DNA of 64,000 nucleotides from Scatomonas sp963928055 (GTDB lineage: Bacteria > Bacillota > Clostridia > Lachnospirales > Lachnospiraceae): NCBI GenBank assembly GCA_963928055.1, contig CAWVDN010000001.1, forward strand, positions 248,001 to 312,000, in the 5' to 3' direction. Numbering within the stretch: position 1 is the stretch's first letter; each line of letters opens with the position of its first letter. The position numbers were made by a program, and so were the translations under genes. The notes under the pieces were generated by a model. It ran no database searches. It was not told where the DNA came from and saw only the letters and a program-made list of their open reading frames with translations. Positions 7,573 to 16,053 of this stretch are shown here, one piece after another.

Positions 7573-7998
7573 TTATAAGGCGAGAATGATCTTCTCCTGA
7601 AGATCGGCGCTCAGTTCTTCTTTGTCTAGGGAGACGCTCAATACAAAATCAGCTCCGAAAAGACGGCTGATTTCCTCTAACTGTTTTACACATTCGTCGA
7701 TATCCTGCTCTTTTCCCTCCAGCCGGGCCAGGCGCAGGAAACTGTCCAGATACATTTGCTCCAGATCGTGGTCCTGGGAAAGGATCCCGCAGATAAAACC
7801 AATAAACTCGTCACTATTTTTTAAAGGGAAAGTCGATACATCGATGAGACGGATCTTGTTATTCAGCTCATACATATGTTTGGAGCTTTTATCCAGATAT
7901 ACAATGCTGCCATGCGCATCCTGAATGGCTGAATTTACCTTGTCAAGAAGGTATTTTGTCTTTCCTTTTCCTTTTTTTCCAACAATTAATTGAACCAT
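7573..7998 (-). CDS. Small P-loop NTP-binding protein, function unknown
   Basis: The protein has 141 residues. It opens with MVQLIVGKKGKGKTKYLLD, a Walker A loop (GKKGKGKT) at about residues 7-14. A possible Walker B-like strand is GSIVYLDKS. The C-terminal half is acidic and helical (EEISRLFGADFVLSVSLDKEEL). Similar short proteins are widespread in Clostridia and are sometimes misnamed PilT; nothing here supports pilus retraction. The start at 7998 follows AAGGAGG. It has its own promoter and terminator, so it forms a one-gene unit between the cell-shape and ylm operons. Confidence 0.65.
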   Translation of the reverse strand: MVQLIVGKKGKGKTKYLLDKVNSAIQDAHGSIVYLDKSSKHMYELNNKIRLIDVSTFPLKNSDEFIGFICGILSQDHDLEQMYLDSFLRLARLEGKEQDIDECVKQLEEISRLFGADFVLSVSLDKEELSADLQEKIILAL

Positions 7999-8061
7999 AG
8001 CAGTTTCCTCCTTAGACCATAAATTAGTAATTTGACTAAAAACTTCTGAGTTCATGCTCTA

Positions 8062-8090
8062 ATTATAGTGTATTTGAACAAAAAACACAA
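8062..8090 (-). promoter_or_regulatory. Promoter of the small P-loop gene
   Basis: TTGTGT (-35), a 17-bp spacer and a perfect TATAAT (-10) lie on the minus strand, giving a leader of about 55-60 nt. The surroundings are strongly AT-rich, unlike the coding DNA on both sides. Confidence 0.65.
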
Positions 8091-8132
8091 GCAGATTTCG
8101 CATAATTTATTATTTTTTGCACTCTTCCGCAT

Positions 8133-9170
8133 TCAGACATCTCCGTTGACCAGCGAGAGCAGCTGATCCATATCGCTGTACAGAACGGCGCTGTTCTCGG
8201 CGTTCATGATAATGGCCATATAGGGAATGCCGTAACTGTTCTGCACGACAATGGCCAGATTGGAGCCGGCCTCGGGCGTTGTTCCCGTCTTGCCGCCCAG
8301 CACAGATACATTTTTCGGCGCGGTGCGCCCGCCGGTAAGATACTGGTCCGTAGAAGAGAGATAAAGGGTGCGGGCGGCTCTTCCGCCGGCGGCAGGCAGA
8401 TCCAGCTGATAGGAAGCCAGTCCTGCGGTATTCAGGAATTCAGGGATCTGAGAGGCATAGTGAAGCATCAGGTAGACATCGTAGGGGGTGGTGTAATGTT
8501 CCTCCTGATGGAGGCCGTGGGGATTGACAAAATTCGTGCCTGTCATACCCAGTTCTTTTGCTTTCTGGTTCATCATCTCCACGAAGTGGTCCACACTGCC
8601 GCCCACCTGTCGGGCAATGGCCATGGCCGCGTCGTTGGCTGAATACACGACCAGGGTGTGAAACAGCTGATCCATGGTGACCGTATCTCCGGCCTCCATG
8701 CCGCTCATCTGGGAACCTTCCTCCAGGGAAAGGTCCTGGGCGGTGATCGTTACGGTATCCTCCATATTTCCGTATTCCAGGGCCAGTACAGCCGTCATGA
8801 TCTTGGTGATGCTGGCCGGATAGGTGCGCTGATAAATATTCTGGGAAAAAAGGACTTCCCCGGTCTCCAGGTTAAACAGAAGCCCCCGCTCCTCCTGACT
8901 GCCCAGGGCGATCTCCTGGCTCAGTACATTTTCCTCGGACACGCAGAGGCCTTCCGCGAATGGCTCTGCTTTCCCGAAGGAAACCTCTGTCCCGGAATCC
9001 CCGCTGAACTTAGGTACGTAGGGGCTTCCCAGATCCAGATCCCGCCCCTGGCGGAGGATCAGAAAGCCCAGGACAAGGGCAAGTACCAGGATAAAGATCA
9101 ACATGGCGGCCAGGATCCGGTTCCAGATCCCGGCGCCTGCAGGTTTACTCGGTTTTTCTGTACGCTTCAC
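8133..9170 (-). CDS. D-alanyl-D-alanine carboxypeptidase, S11 family (DacA-like)
   Basis: This membrane-anchored serine peptidase trims the terminal D-Ala from peptidoglycan stem peptides. It has 345 residues, with an N-terminal membrane anchor at about residues 18-40. Three penicillin-binding motifs are clear: SITK (SxxK), SAN (SxN, in YSANDAA) and KTG (GGKTGTT). The C-terminal PBP5 stalk domain seen in many DacA proteins is absent. The start is GTG and lies 26 nt inside the 3' end of mgsA, so the two are probably translationally coupled. It closes the cell-shape operon. Confidence 0.9.
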   Translation of the reverse strand: MKRTEKPSKPAGAGIWNRILAAMLIFILVLALVLGFLILRQGRDLDLGSPYVPKFSGDSGTEVSFGKAEPFAEGLCVSEENVLSQEIALGSQEERGLLFNLETGEVLFSQNIYQRTYPASITKIMTAVLALEYGNMEDTVTITAQDLSLEEGSQMSGMEAGDTVTMDQLFHTLVVYSANDAAMAIARQVGGSVDHFVEMMNQKAKELGMTGTNFVNPHGLHQEEHYTTPYDVYLMLHYASQIPEFLNTAGLASYQLDLPAAGGRAARTLYLSSTDQYLTGGRTAPKNVSVLGGKTGTTPEAGSNLAIVVQNSYGIPYMAIIMNAENSAVLYSDMDQLLSLVNGDV

Positions 9171-9549
9171 GCCAATCCAACTCTCCTCTGTCCATGGATT
9201 TCACCAGCATCTCCGCTGTAGCCAGATTCGTGGCCAGGGGGATCGTATGCATATCGCAGATATACATCAGGTGTTTGATATTCGGTTCATGATTCTTGGG
9301 GGTCAGGGGATCGCAGAGGAAGATCAGCATATCCAGATCGTTCTGCTCGATCTGGGAAGTCATCTGTTCCACGCCGCCCACATGGCCCGCCAGATACTTG
9401 TATACCGTGAGACCGCAGGCTTCCTCTATCATGCGTCCCGTAGTGCCGGTGGCGTACAGCGAATGCTTGGCGAGGATTCCCCGGTATGCGATGCAGAAAT
9501 TCTGCATCAGGATTTTTTTCGCGTCATGCGCGATGAAGCCGATGTTCAT
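9145..9549 (-). CDS. mgsA: Methylglyoxal synthase
   Basis: This cytosolic enzyme converts dihydroxyacetone phosphate to methylglyoxal, bypassing lower glycolysis when phosphate is limiting. It has 134 residues, a normal length. Motifs include IAHDAKK at the N-terminus, the phosphate-binding ATGTTG, the HVGG loop, LIFLCDPLTP with the catalytic aspartate, and PLATNLATAE. The start at 9549 is preferred over the ATG at 9567 because that upstream ATG lies in the GGAGG ribosome site itself. Its start lies within the rodA 3' end (26 nt) and its own end overlaps the carboxypeptidase start. Confidence 0.95.
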   Translation of the reverse strand: MNIGFIAHDAKKILMQNFCIAYRGILAKHSLYATGTTGRMIEEACGLTVYKYLAGHVGGVEQMTSQIEQNDLDMLIFLCDPLTPKNHEPNIKHLMYICDMHTIPLATNLATAEMLVKSMDRGELDWREAYRKTE

Positions 9550-10684
9550 AAGCTTTCTTACCTCCATAAAAATTGCGGTGCTGAAGCCCCGTGTTCAGAA
9601 CCAGCCCCATACCGATATAGCAGCTGACCAGAGAAGAAAGGCCGTTGCTGACAAAGGGAAGGGGGGTCCCGGTGTTGGGGAGCAGTCCTGTGGCTACGCC
9701 GATATTAATAAAGCTCTGTACAGCGATCATGGCGCCTACTCCGCAGCAGATCAGGGATCCCGCCTGGTCCTTGGCGCGGCTTCCGGTCCTCATACATTCC
9801 AGGATGATCAGAAACAGCAGAAGGACGATGCCGAAACAGCCGATAAAGCCCAGTTCCTCTCCCGCCACGGCGAAGATAAAATCCGTCTCGATCTCCGCTA
9901 CATAATTTCCGTTGTTGGCGGTAGAAACCTCATTGTTGTTCAGCCCCTTGCCCGTCAGCTGCCCGGAGCCGATGGCCATGACAGAGTTCTCCTGCTGCAT
10001 TCTGTCCATGGAATAAGAGTCGTCTTCCGCGTTGAAGAAGGCCATGATCCTGTCACGCTGGAAATCCTGTACGATGGGAAGATCCGTCTGAGTGATCAGA
10101 AACAGCGTCAGAAGAGCCAGGGGCACCGTCACCAGGAAAACGCCGCCGATGATCCTGTATTTCAGTCCTGCGGCGAACATCAGCAGGCAGAAGATCAAAG
10201 CGATGGTGATGGTGTTTTTCAGGTCCGGCTGCACCAGGATCAGCACCAGCGGCACCGCAATCAGGACTACGGCTTTCAGGATCGTTTTCAGCGTGTTGAG
10301 ATCCTCTTCATGTTTCATCAGAAACATGGCAAAAAACAGGACGAGGGTAATCTTGGCGATCTCCGTGGGCTGAAACTGAAGTCCTCCCGCCCCGCCGATG
10401 GTCAGCCAGCGGGTGGCGCCGCCGGCGGTATGGCCCAGGACAGCCACCAGAAACAGCATCCCCACGGTAAAGACGTAGATGATCCAGTAAAAATTCAGGA
10501 TCCAGCTGTAGTCGATGAGAGAAACGATGACCATCAGGATCACGCCCAGGATCACGCCGATCATCTGACGGTTCCGCAGAGAAGGATCCGCCGAATTTAC
10601 CAGGGTGATCCCGATCCCGCTGAGCAGGATGAGAAAGAAAATCAATCTGAAATTATAATCTTTTAATTTATAGAGTTTAAGCAT
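9524..10684 (-). CDS. rodA: RodA, SEDS-family peptidoglycan polymerase
   Basis: RodA is a polytopic glycosyltransferase that polymerises lipid II during elongation with its partner PBP2. The protein has 386 residues and about ten membrane segments. SEDS hallmarks include FQPTEIAKITLVLFFA, VQPDLKNT, the long extracytoplasmic loop with GSGQLTGKGL, and GLLPNTGTPLPFVSNGLSS. RodA is preferred over FtsW because mrdA and mreBCD are in the same operon. The start at 10684 overlaps the end of minE by 8 bp and has GAGG before it; the long N-terminal extension of the open frame lies in minE. Confidence 0.92.
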   Translation of the reverse strand: MLKLYKLKDYNFRLIFFLILLSGIGITLVNSADPSLRNRQMIGVILGVILMVIVSLIDYSWILNFYWIIYVFTVGMLFLVAVLGHTAGGATRWLTIGGAGGLQFQPTEIAKITLVLFFAMFLMKHEEDLNTLKTILKAVVLIAVPLVLILVQPDLKNTITIALIFCLLMFAAGLKYRIIGGVFLVTVPLALLTLFLITQTDLPIVQDFQRDRIMAFFNAEDDSYSMDRMQQENSVMAIGSGQLTGKGLNNNEVSTANNGNYVAEIETDFIFAVAGEELGFIGCFGIVLLLFLIILECMRTGSRAKDQAGSLICCGVGAMIAVQSFINIGVATGLLPNTGTPLPFVSNGLSSLVSCYIGMGLVLNTGLQHRNFYGGKKAYEHRLHRA

Positions 10685-10925
10685 GTGTATCCTCGGTATT
10701 CCGCAGGGGCACCCGTATGGTGAGAAGCACCGGAGAATAATCGATCTGAATGGAGACCTTCTCCTCTTCCACCGCCAGATACCGCTCAAGCGTCATGATC
10801 AAATCATTTTTCAGCATCTGCATTTCTCTGGGAGAGCATTCAATCCTCTCCGCAGAAAGAAGGCTGTTCAGGCGTTTCCTGGCAACGGTCCCGGAAAGGC
10901 CTCTGCGCCGGTGAAATAATCCCAT
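10677..10925 (-). CDS. minE: Cell-division topological specificity factor MinE
   Basis: MinE displaces MinD from the membrane and confines division to midcell. It has 82 residues, close to the usual 85-90. The N-terminal membrane-contacting stretch is followed by the MinD-interacting helix region (SAERIECSPREMQMLKNDLI) and the C-terminal beta-rich dimerisation domain (VSIQIDYSPVLLTIRVPL). AGGAGG precedes the ATG. It lies 9 nt after minD. MinC is not seen in the window. Confidence 0.93.
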   Translation of the reverse strand: MGLFHRRRGLSGTVARKRLNSLLSAERIECSPREMQMLKNDLIMTLERYLAVEEEKVSIQIDYSPVLLTIRVPLRNTEDTHA

Positions 10926-10934
10926 ATATGCCTC

Positions 10935-11714
10935 CTATTTTTTAAAGATGCGCCGGAAAAAAGGCTTTTTGGCGGAAAGTTCCATCAGCGGGACTTCCTC
11001 GCCGGTGATCCGGCGGCAGATATTCTGAAAAGCGGTTCCCGCCGGAGAATTTCCGCCGCAGACGGGCTCCCCCTGGTTGGTGGCTACTACCACGGACTCA
11101 TCGTCCGGGATCACCCCCAGAAGCGGCACCGCCAGGATCTCCTGGACATCTTCCACGGACATCATCTCCCCCCGCCGGACCATATCCGGCCGGATCCGGT
11201 TGATGATCAGCTGGATATTCCGCAGATCTCCGGCCTCCAGCAGGCCGATGACCCGATCCGCGTCCCGGATGGATGAGACCTCCGGGGTGGTCACGACCAC
11301 CGCCCGGTCAGCTCCGGCCGTAGCGTTCTGAAACCCCTGCTCTATGCCGGCAGGACAGTCCAGGATCACGTAATCAAACTGAAGCTTCAGGTCCTCGCAG
11401 AGCTTGCACATCTGTTCCGGAGTAACGGCGTTTTTATCTCTGGTCTGGGCGGAGGGGAGCAGATAAAGCCCCTCCTGCCGCTTGTCCCGGATCAGCGCCT
11501 GCTTTAACCGGCAGCGGCCCTCGATCACGTCCACCAGATTATAAACGATCCGGTTTTCCAGCCCCAGCACCACATCCAGGTTCCGGAGTCCGATATCCGT
11601 ATCCACGATCACCGCCCTGCTGCCCAGGGAAGCCAGGCCAATGCCGATGTTGGCGGCGGTTGTGGTTTTCCCTACTCCTCCTTTTCCGGAAGTTACAACG
11701 ATAATGTCATTCAT
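10935..11714 (-). CDS. minD: Septum site-determining ATPase MinD
   Basis: This ParA-type ATPase positions the division site from the membrane. It has 259 residues. The deviant Walker A is at the N-terminus (VVTSGKGGVGKTTTAAN). VILDCPAG is the Walker B strand, and switch I/II strands follow. The basic C-terminal tail (KKPFFRRIFKK) is the membrane-targeting helix. The start at 11714 has GGGAGGG upstream; a possible start ten codons earlier lacks one. minE follows directly. Confidence 0.95.
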   Translation of the reverse strand: MNDIIVVTSGKGGVGKTTTAANIGIGLASLGSRAVIVDTDIGLRNLDVVLGLENRIVYNLVDVIEGRCRLKQALIRDKRQEGLYLLPSAQTRDKNAVTPEQMCKLCEDLKLQFDYVILDCPAGIEQGFQNATAGADRAVVVTTPEVSSIRDADRVIGLLEAGDLRNIQLIINRIRPDMVRRGEMMSVEDVQEILAVPLLGVIPDDESVVVATNQGEPVCGGNSPAGTAFQNICRRITGEEVPLMELSAKKPFFRRIFKK

Positions 11715-11761
11715 ACTGACCCTCCCACTTTCTGAATTTTTCATCCTGTGTGTTTCCGGCT

Positions 11762-14677
11762 TTAATCGTGATGTTCATTGGAAAGGTCATCCTGCGCGGA
11801 AGTTCCGGTAAGTACCTTGGAGGCATCTTCCAGGCCGTAGTAATAGTTCAGCACATCTTTGACTACGGTAGCGGCATTGGTGGAGGAATAGCCATAGGCA
11901 ATCCTTACCGCGAAAGCGATGTCCTCCTGGCTGCCGTAATGGGAATGCCCGATGAACAGGCCGTGGTCCGGCCGGGTTTCCGATTCCTGGGCAGTACCGG
12001 ATTTTCCGTACAGTTCAATGCCGAGATCCGCCAGCACGCCGCTGCCCTGGATCATCTGGCGCATACCCTGATGGATATCCTCCCAGATCCAGTCGTCCAG
12101 CTGCATCTGATCCTGGATCGACGGCGAGAACTCCTCCACCGGATTTCCCTCGGAATCCGTGACCCTGTCAAGAAGGTTCAGTTCATAGATCGTACCGTTG
12201 TTGTAAAGCGTCGCCGCGTATCTCGCCAGCTGGGAGGTGGTGTAGGCATGGGTTCCCTGACCGATGGCGGAGGGAAGAGGCATGGCGTCGGAGATCTGAG
12301 GAGCGGACTCTGTGATCTGAATGCCTGTTTTTTCGTCCAGTCCGAAAAGCTCCGCGTACTGCCGGATCTTTTCCAGAGCCAGGCTCTGGTTGAATTCGCC
12401 GTTCTCCAGCCCCAGGTTGTAAGCCGTGGTACAGAGAAAAACGTTGCAGGAATTGGCGATGGCGCCGATCACATCCAGTTCTCCGTGGCCGGACAGGTTC
12501 CAGCAGTGCAGCTGGTCGGCCTCATCCACAAGTCCGACGCCGAACAGACCCGTGCAGTTGACGATGGTACTGTTGTTGATCACTCCTTCATTCAGGCCCG
12601 CAGCGATCGTAACCGGTTTAAAGGTAGATCCGGGCGCGGTCAGCTGCTGGGTGGCCTTATTGTAGAAAGGCGTGGAAAGGTCATAGTACAGCTGATAATA
12701 ATAATCGGTGTCCATCTGGTTGGCCAGGCGGTTATTGTCGTATCCGGGATAGGTTACCATAGCCAGGCATTTGCCGGTGTCCGGATCCACGATCACCACA
12801 GAGCCGGAACAGGGATCCAGGGCCAGCTGGGCGGGAGTGATCTCCAGAGAGCTGATCTTCTGGATCATCAGATCGTAAGGCGAGAGGGTACCCGCCCGGA
12901 AAGAATCGTAGCTTCCGTCCTCCGGATCCAGGATCCCCTGATCGTAGAGAAGCTGACAGATGTCTTCTCCTCCCAGGATATCATCCAGCAGCATGTACTT
13001 GTAATAAATCCTGTAAAACCAGGAATCTTCCTGCATCTCCTGCAGGATGTATTCCGTCAGCGCCTGGTAAACCTCCGTGGAATCCAGATAAGCCCCGTCC
13101 CGGGACAGCAGGGTCACATCCACCCAGTTCTGGCTGGCCGCGTAAGACAGAAATCCTTCCAGGGAAACGGAGTGTTCCGTATACCACTGCTGGTACACGG
13201 TATCCGAGGAATCCATGGCGCTGTCGTTGAGAATGCCGTTTTCCGCCAGCATGGTATCTACGATATAGTCCGCGTATTCCTGCATTTCGTCGCTGAGCTG
13301 ATTGTACGGGACCGATGTATCGGAAGAAAGCTGCCCCCGGACATCGGCAAGCACCTGCTCCTGTTTTTCCAGAAAACGCTGATACACCCACTGCTCTTCC
13401 GCGGAAGCGCCGGCCTCCGTGAAATGGTCCAGATCGATAATGCTGTTCTCGATCAGGGCGTAATACACATCGTAGATGGGGATGGGGATGGCGTCTGTCT
13501 GGGCGGGGTCGATGCCGGCTGCTTCCAGAGTTTTGATGGGCTGGATGTTCGCCACCAGGATACCGGCGATCCGCTGCTCCAGGATCTGATAGCAGGCCTC
13601 CTGGAGGTCGCTGTCAATGGTGAGATACACGTCATTTCCCTGAACCGGCTCTTTCCTGGATCCCTCGTTGATGGACTGCACGCGTCCAACGCTGTCCACC
13701 GTCACTTCCTCGGAACCGTCCGTGCCCTTCAGGGAAGTTTCCATATATTGCTCGATGCCCGCCTTGCCGATGATGGAAGTGCCGTCGTAGTCGTCCCGTT
13801 CCTCGGAGAGGGTTTCCAGCTCTTCCTGGGAAGCGCTGCCGGTGTAGCCGATAATGGGCGCCATGGCCTCCGCGTGATTGTATACCCGGACAGAATCTTC
13901 CGCGATATCCACCCCCGGGAGATCTTCCTGGTTTTCATAGATGGCGGCCACGGTCTCATTGCTGACATCCGTGGCGATGGTCACCTGCATATATCTCTGA
14001 AAGCTGGTCTGCCAGAGCTGGTAGCGGACTGTGACGATCTTAAGCTGCTCCTCTTTGGTAAAGGTGTCGGGAAGCCCGTATTCCGCCAGCTCCTCACGGG
14101 TATAAGGATCCTCCTCGTCAAAAAGGGCGTAATTCTCGCCGCCGCACAGATACTCCATGATCTGATCGGCGCTGGCGTTTTTCTGCGAAGCGTCCAGCTC
14201 GTCGATGCTGGAATATCCGTATACATCTGCCCGGAAACGGTCCAGAGAGGTTGTGCCCTCCTCCAGATCAAAGGCATAATTGCCGGATTCGTCCAGGATC
14301 ACATGAAAGTCGCTGGTCACCGTGTCCCCGCAGCCCTCGATGAGGGTGACCAGACGGTAGATCTCACTGTTGAGGGAAAGATTTCTTTCCCGGGTGCTCC
14401 CGTACCGTCCGTTGTCCTCCAGGGTCACGGAATTGGACAGTTCGTTATAGGCGATCAGTTCTCCGTTGCAGTCATAGATATTTCCGCGGGTGCTTTTCAG
14501 CTGCCGCTCTTTCGTGGTCATAACAGTAAAGTTTTCGGCGTATTCTTCCCCCTGTACGATCTGCAGCTGAAACAGCCGCACCGTCAGAATCGCGCTCATG
14601 ATCAGAAAAACCATCATCAGCACGCCCAGACGGTGGGAAAATACGCGTTTGAAAAATTTTGTTATTTTTTTAGCCAA
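11762..14677 (-). CDS. mrdA: Penicillin-binding protein 2 (elongation transpeptidase), unusually long
   Basis: This class B PBP crosslinks peptidoglycan with RodA. It has 971 residues, against about 600-730 in most PBP2 proteins. An N-terminal membrane anchor (about residues 18-38) is followed by the pedestal domain (KSTRGNIYDCNG). The transpeptidase motifs are GSTFK with catalytic Ser684, SCN at about 743-745 and KSGTA with Lys892. The extra length is a segment at about residues 375-610, inserted between the pedestal and catalytic domains and rich in acidic and aromatic residues, with no motif I recognise. It overlaps mreD by 16 bp. Confidence 0.93.
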   Translation of the reverse strand: MAKKITKFFKRVFSHRLGVLMMVFLIMSAILTVRLFQLQIVQGEEYAENFTVMTTKERQLKSTRGNIYDCNGELIAYNELSNSVTLEDNGRYGSTRERNLSLNSEIYRLVTLIEGCGDTVTSDFHVILDESGNYAFDLEEGTTSLDRFRADVYGYSSIDELDASQKNASADQIMEYLCGGENYALFDEEDPYTREELAEYGLPDTFTKEEQLKIVTVRYQLWQTSFQRYMQVTIATDVSNETVAAIYENQEDLPGVDIAEDSVRVYNHAEAMAPIIGYTGSASQEELETLSEERDDYDGTSIIGKAGIEQYMETSLKGTDGSEEVTVDSVGRVQSINEGSRKEPVQGNDVYLTIDSDLQEACYQILEQRIAGILVANIQPIKTLEAAGIDPAQTDAIPIPIYDVYYALIENSIIDLDHFTEAGASAEEQWVYQRFLEKQEQVLADVRGQLSSDTSVPYNQLSDEMQEYADYIVDTMLAENGILNDSAMDSSDTVYQQWYTEHSVSLEGFLSYAASQNWVDVTLLSRDGAYLDSTEVYQALTEYILQEMQEDSWFYRIYYKYMLLDDILGGEDICQLLYDQGILDPEDGSYDSFRAGTLSPYDLMIQKISSLEITPAQLALDPCSGSVVIVDPDTGKCLAMVTYPGYDNNRLANQMDTDYYYQLYYDLSTPFYNKATQQLTAPGSTFKPVTIAAGLNEGVINNSTIVNCTGLFGVGLVDEADQLHCWNLSGHGELDVIGAIANSCNVFLCTTAYNLGLENGEFNQSLALEKIRQYAELFGLDEKTGIQITESAPQISDAMPLPSAIGQGTHAYTTSQLARYAATLYNNGTIYELNLLDRVTDSEGNPVEEFSPSIQDQMQLDDWIWEDIHQGMRQMIQGSGVLADLGIELYGKSGTAQESETRPDHGLFIGHSHYGSQEDIAFAVRIAYGYSSTNAATVVKDVLNYYYGLEDASKVLTGTSAQDDLSNEHHD

Positions 14678-15189
14678 GGTGATTGCTGTCCCTCCAATTC
14701 ATATCTCACAAGCCTGCGGTTGATCAGGAAAAAGACCCGGTACAGAAGAATGCTGACCAGAACCGTAAAGACTACTTCCGGCAGGATCGTGTGCACCAGA
14801 TAGGCGGTAAAATCAAAACGCATCCGAAACGCGAACTGGATCGCGTAAAATACCAGATTGTATCCCAGATCGCTGGCGGCTACCAGGATCATTGGAAATT
14901 TAATATCCTCATCAAAAAAGATCTGATATAAAAGCCCGTTCAGATAACCGATCACCATATAGATCAGAGAATAGAAGCCAAACAGGTTGCTGTAAAACAG
15001 GTCGATCAGCAGTCCGCAGAAAAAGCCGGTCCAGAGCCCGGTCCTCTTCCCGTGCATGAATCCGAAGGAGACAGTCAGGATCAGAAGAAGATTCGGCGTC
15101 ACTTTAAAGAACGGCATGGCGGCAAACACGGTGGTCTGAAGAATAAAAGCGGCCAGAATGCAGACGGCTGTCACAATCTTTCTGCACAT
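14662..15189 (-). CDS. mreD: Rod shape-determining protein MreD
   Basis: This integral membrane protein of the elongasome has 175 residues and five to six predicted membrane helices. It carries the typical MreD patterns PNLLLILTVSFGFMHGKRTGLWTGFFCGLLID and LYSLI-like repeats of hydrophobic helices. It begins immediately after the mreC stop (TAA-ATG) and runs 16 bp into mrdA, as expected for mreC-mreD-mrdA order. Sequence conservation in this family is low, so gene order is part of the evidence. Confidence 0.9.
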   Translation of the reverse strand: MCRKIVTAVCILAAFILQTTVFAAMPFFKVTPNLLLILTVSFGFMHGKRTGLWTGFFCGLLIDLFYSNLFGFYSLIYMVIGYLNGLLYQIFFDEDIKFPMILVAASDLGYNLVFYAIQFAFRMRFDFTAYLVHTILPEVVFTVLVSILLYRVFFLINRRLVRYELEGQQSPWLKK

Positions 15190-16041
15190 TTACTCTCCTC
15201 CCGTCTCTTTCAGCTGCAGGATCACCAGCACCTCGTTCAGATGTTTAAAATCCACGGTAGGGATGATATAGCCTGTTTTTGTCAGATGGTTGGTATCCTC
15301 TGTAACCTCGGCCACATTGCCGATCAGGATCCCCGGAAGATATTTGTCGCTGATGTTGGAAGTAACGATCTGCTCGCCCTCCGTTACTTCGTTTTCCGTG
15401 TTCATCTGGCTGAAAGAAATCTTTCCCTGATCCATAAGCCGCAGATCCCCGCTGACGATACAGGTGTCCCCATGGGAAACGGTCATGGCGCTGACGCTGC
15501 TGGAGTCGTCGATGATGGAGCGGACCACAGCCCAGTCGTTTCCCACCTGGGTAACGATCCCCACCAGACCGCCGCCGCTGATCACGTTCATGTCCACCTG
15601 GATGCCGCTGTCCGTGCCCCGGTTGATGGTAAAGGAATGATACCAGTTGCCGGGATCCTTGGAGATCACCTGGGCAGCCACCTTTTCATACTGGGAGTAA
15701 TTCTGATCCAGCTGGTAAAGTTCCTGCAGCCGCTGCAGCTCCTGCTGCCCCTGCAGAAGAAGATTGTTCTGTTCCGTAAGGCTGTCCACCTGCGCCTGCA
15801 GTTCCTCATTGGCCGCGGCCAGTTCCTGGACATCCCGAAAACCATCCTGCAGATCTGTGAGCCAGCCGCCGATCTGATTGATCCCGTTCTGTACGGGAAC
15901 GATCAGGGCGCCAGCCGCGTTCCGCAGAGGAGCAATGGGGACTGTCTCTGTTACCGTCAGCGCGATGGCGCTGATACAGGCGCATGTCATGATCGCCAAA
16001 AGATGTTTGCTTTTTATTTTAAATCTGACTTTTTTCTTCAT
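15190..16041 (-). CDS. mreC: Rod shape-determining protein MreC
   Basis: This single-pass extracytoplasmic scaffold links MreB/MreD to PBP2. It has 283 residues: a membrane anchor at about residues 13-32, a coiled coil at about 62-110 (ELAAANEELQAQVDSLTEQ) and two beta-barrel domains. The motifs NRGTDSGIQVDMNVISGGGLVGIV and LPGILIGNV are characteristic. It is separated from mreB by 12 nt and abuts mreD. Confidence 0.93.
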   Translation of the reverse strand: MKKKVRFKIKSKHLLAIMTCACISAIALTVTETVPIAPLRNAAGALIVPVQNGINQIGGWLTDLQDGFRDVQELAAANEELQAQVDSLTEQNNLLLQGQQELQRLQELYQLDQNYSQYEKVAAQVISKDPGNWYHSFTINRGTDSGIQVDMNVISGGGLVGIVTQVGNDWAVVRSIIDDSSSVSAMTVSHGDTCIVSGDLRLMDQGKISFSQMNTENEVTEGEQIVTSNISDKYLPGILIGNVAEVTEDTNHLTKTGYIIPTVDFKHLNEVLVILQLKETGGE

Positions 16042-16053
16042 ATAACCTGCCTT

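Noticed and set aside
11750..14803. 1017-codon plus-strand open frame
   Set aside because: It is antisense to mrdA, whose motifs are unmistakable. Long antisense frames are expected from the third-position GC bias here.
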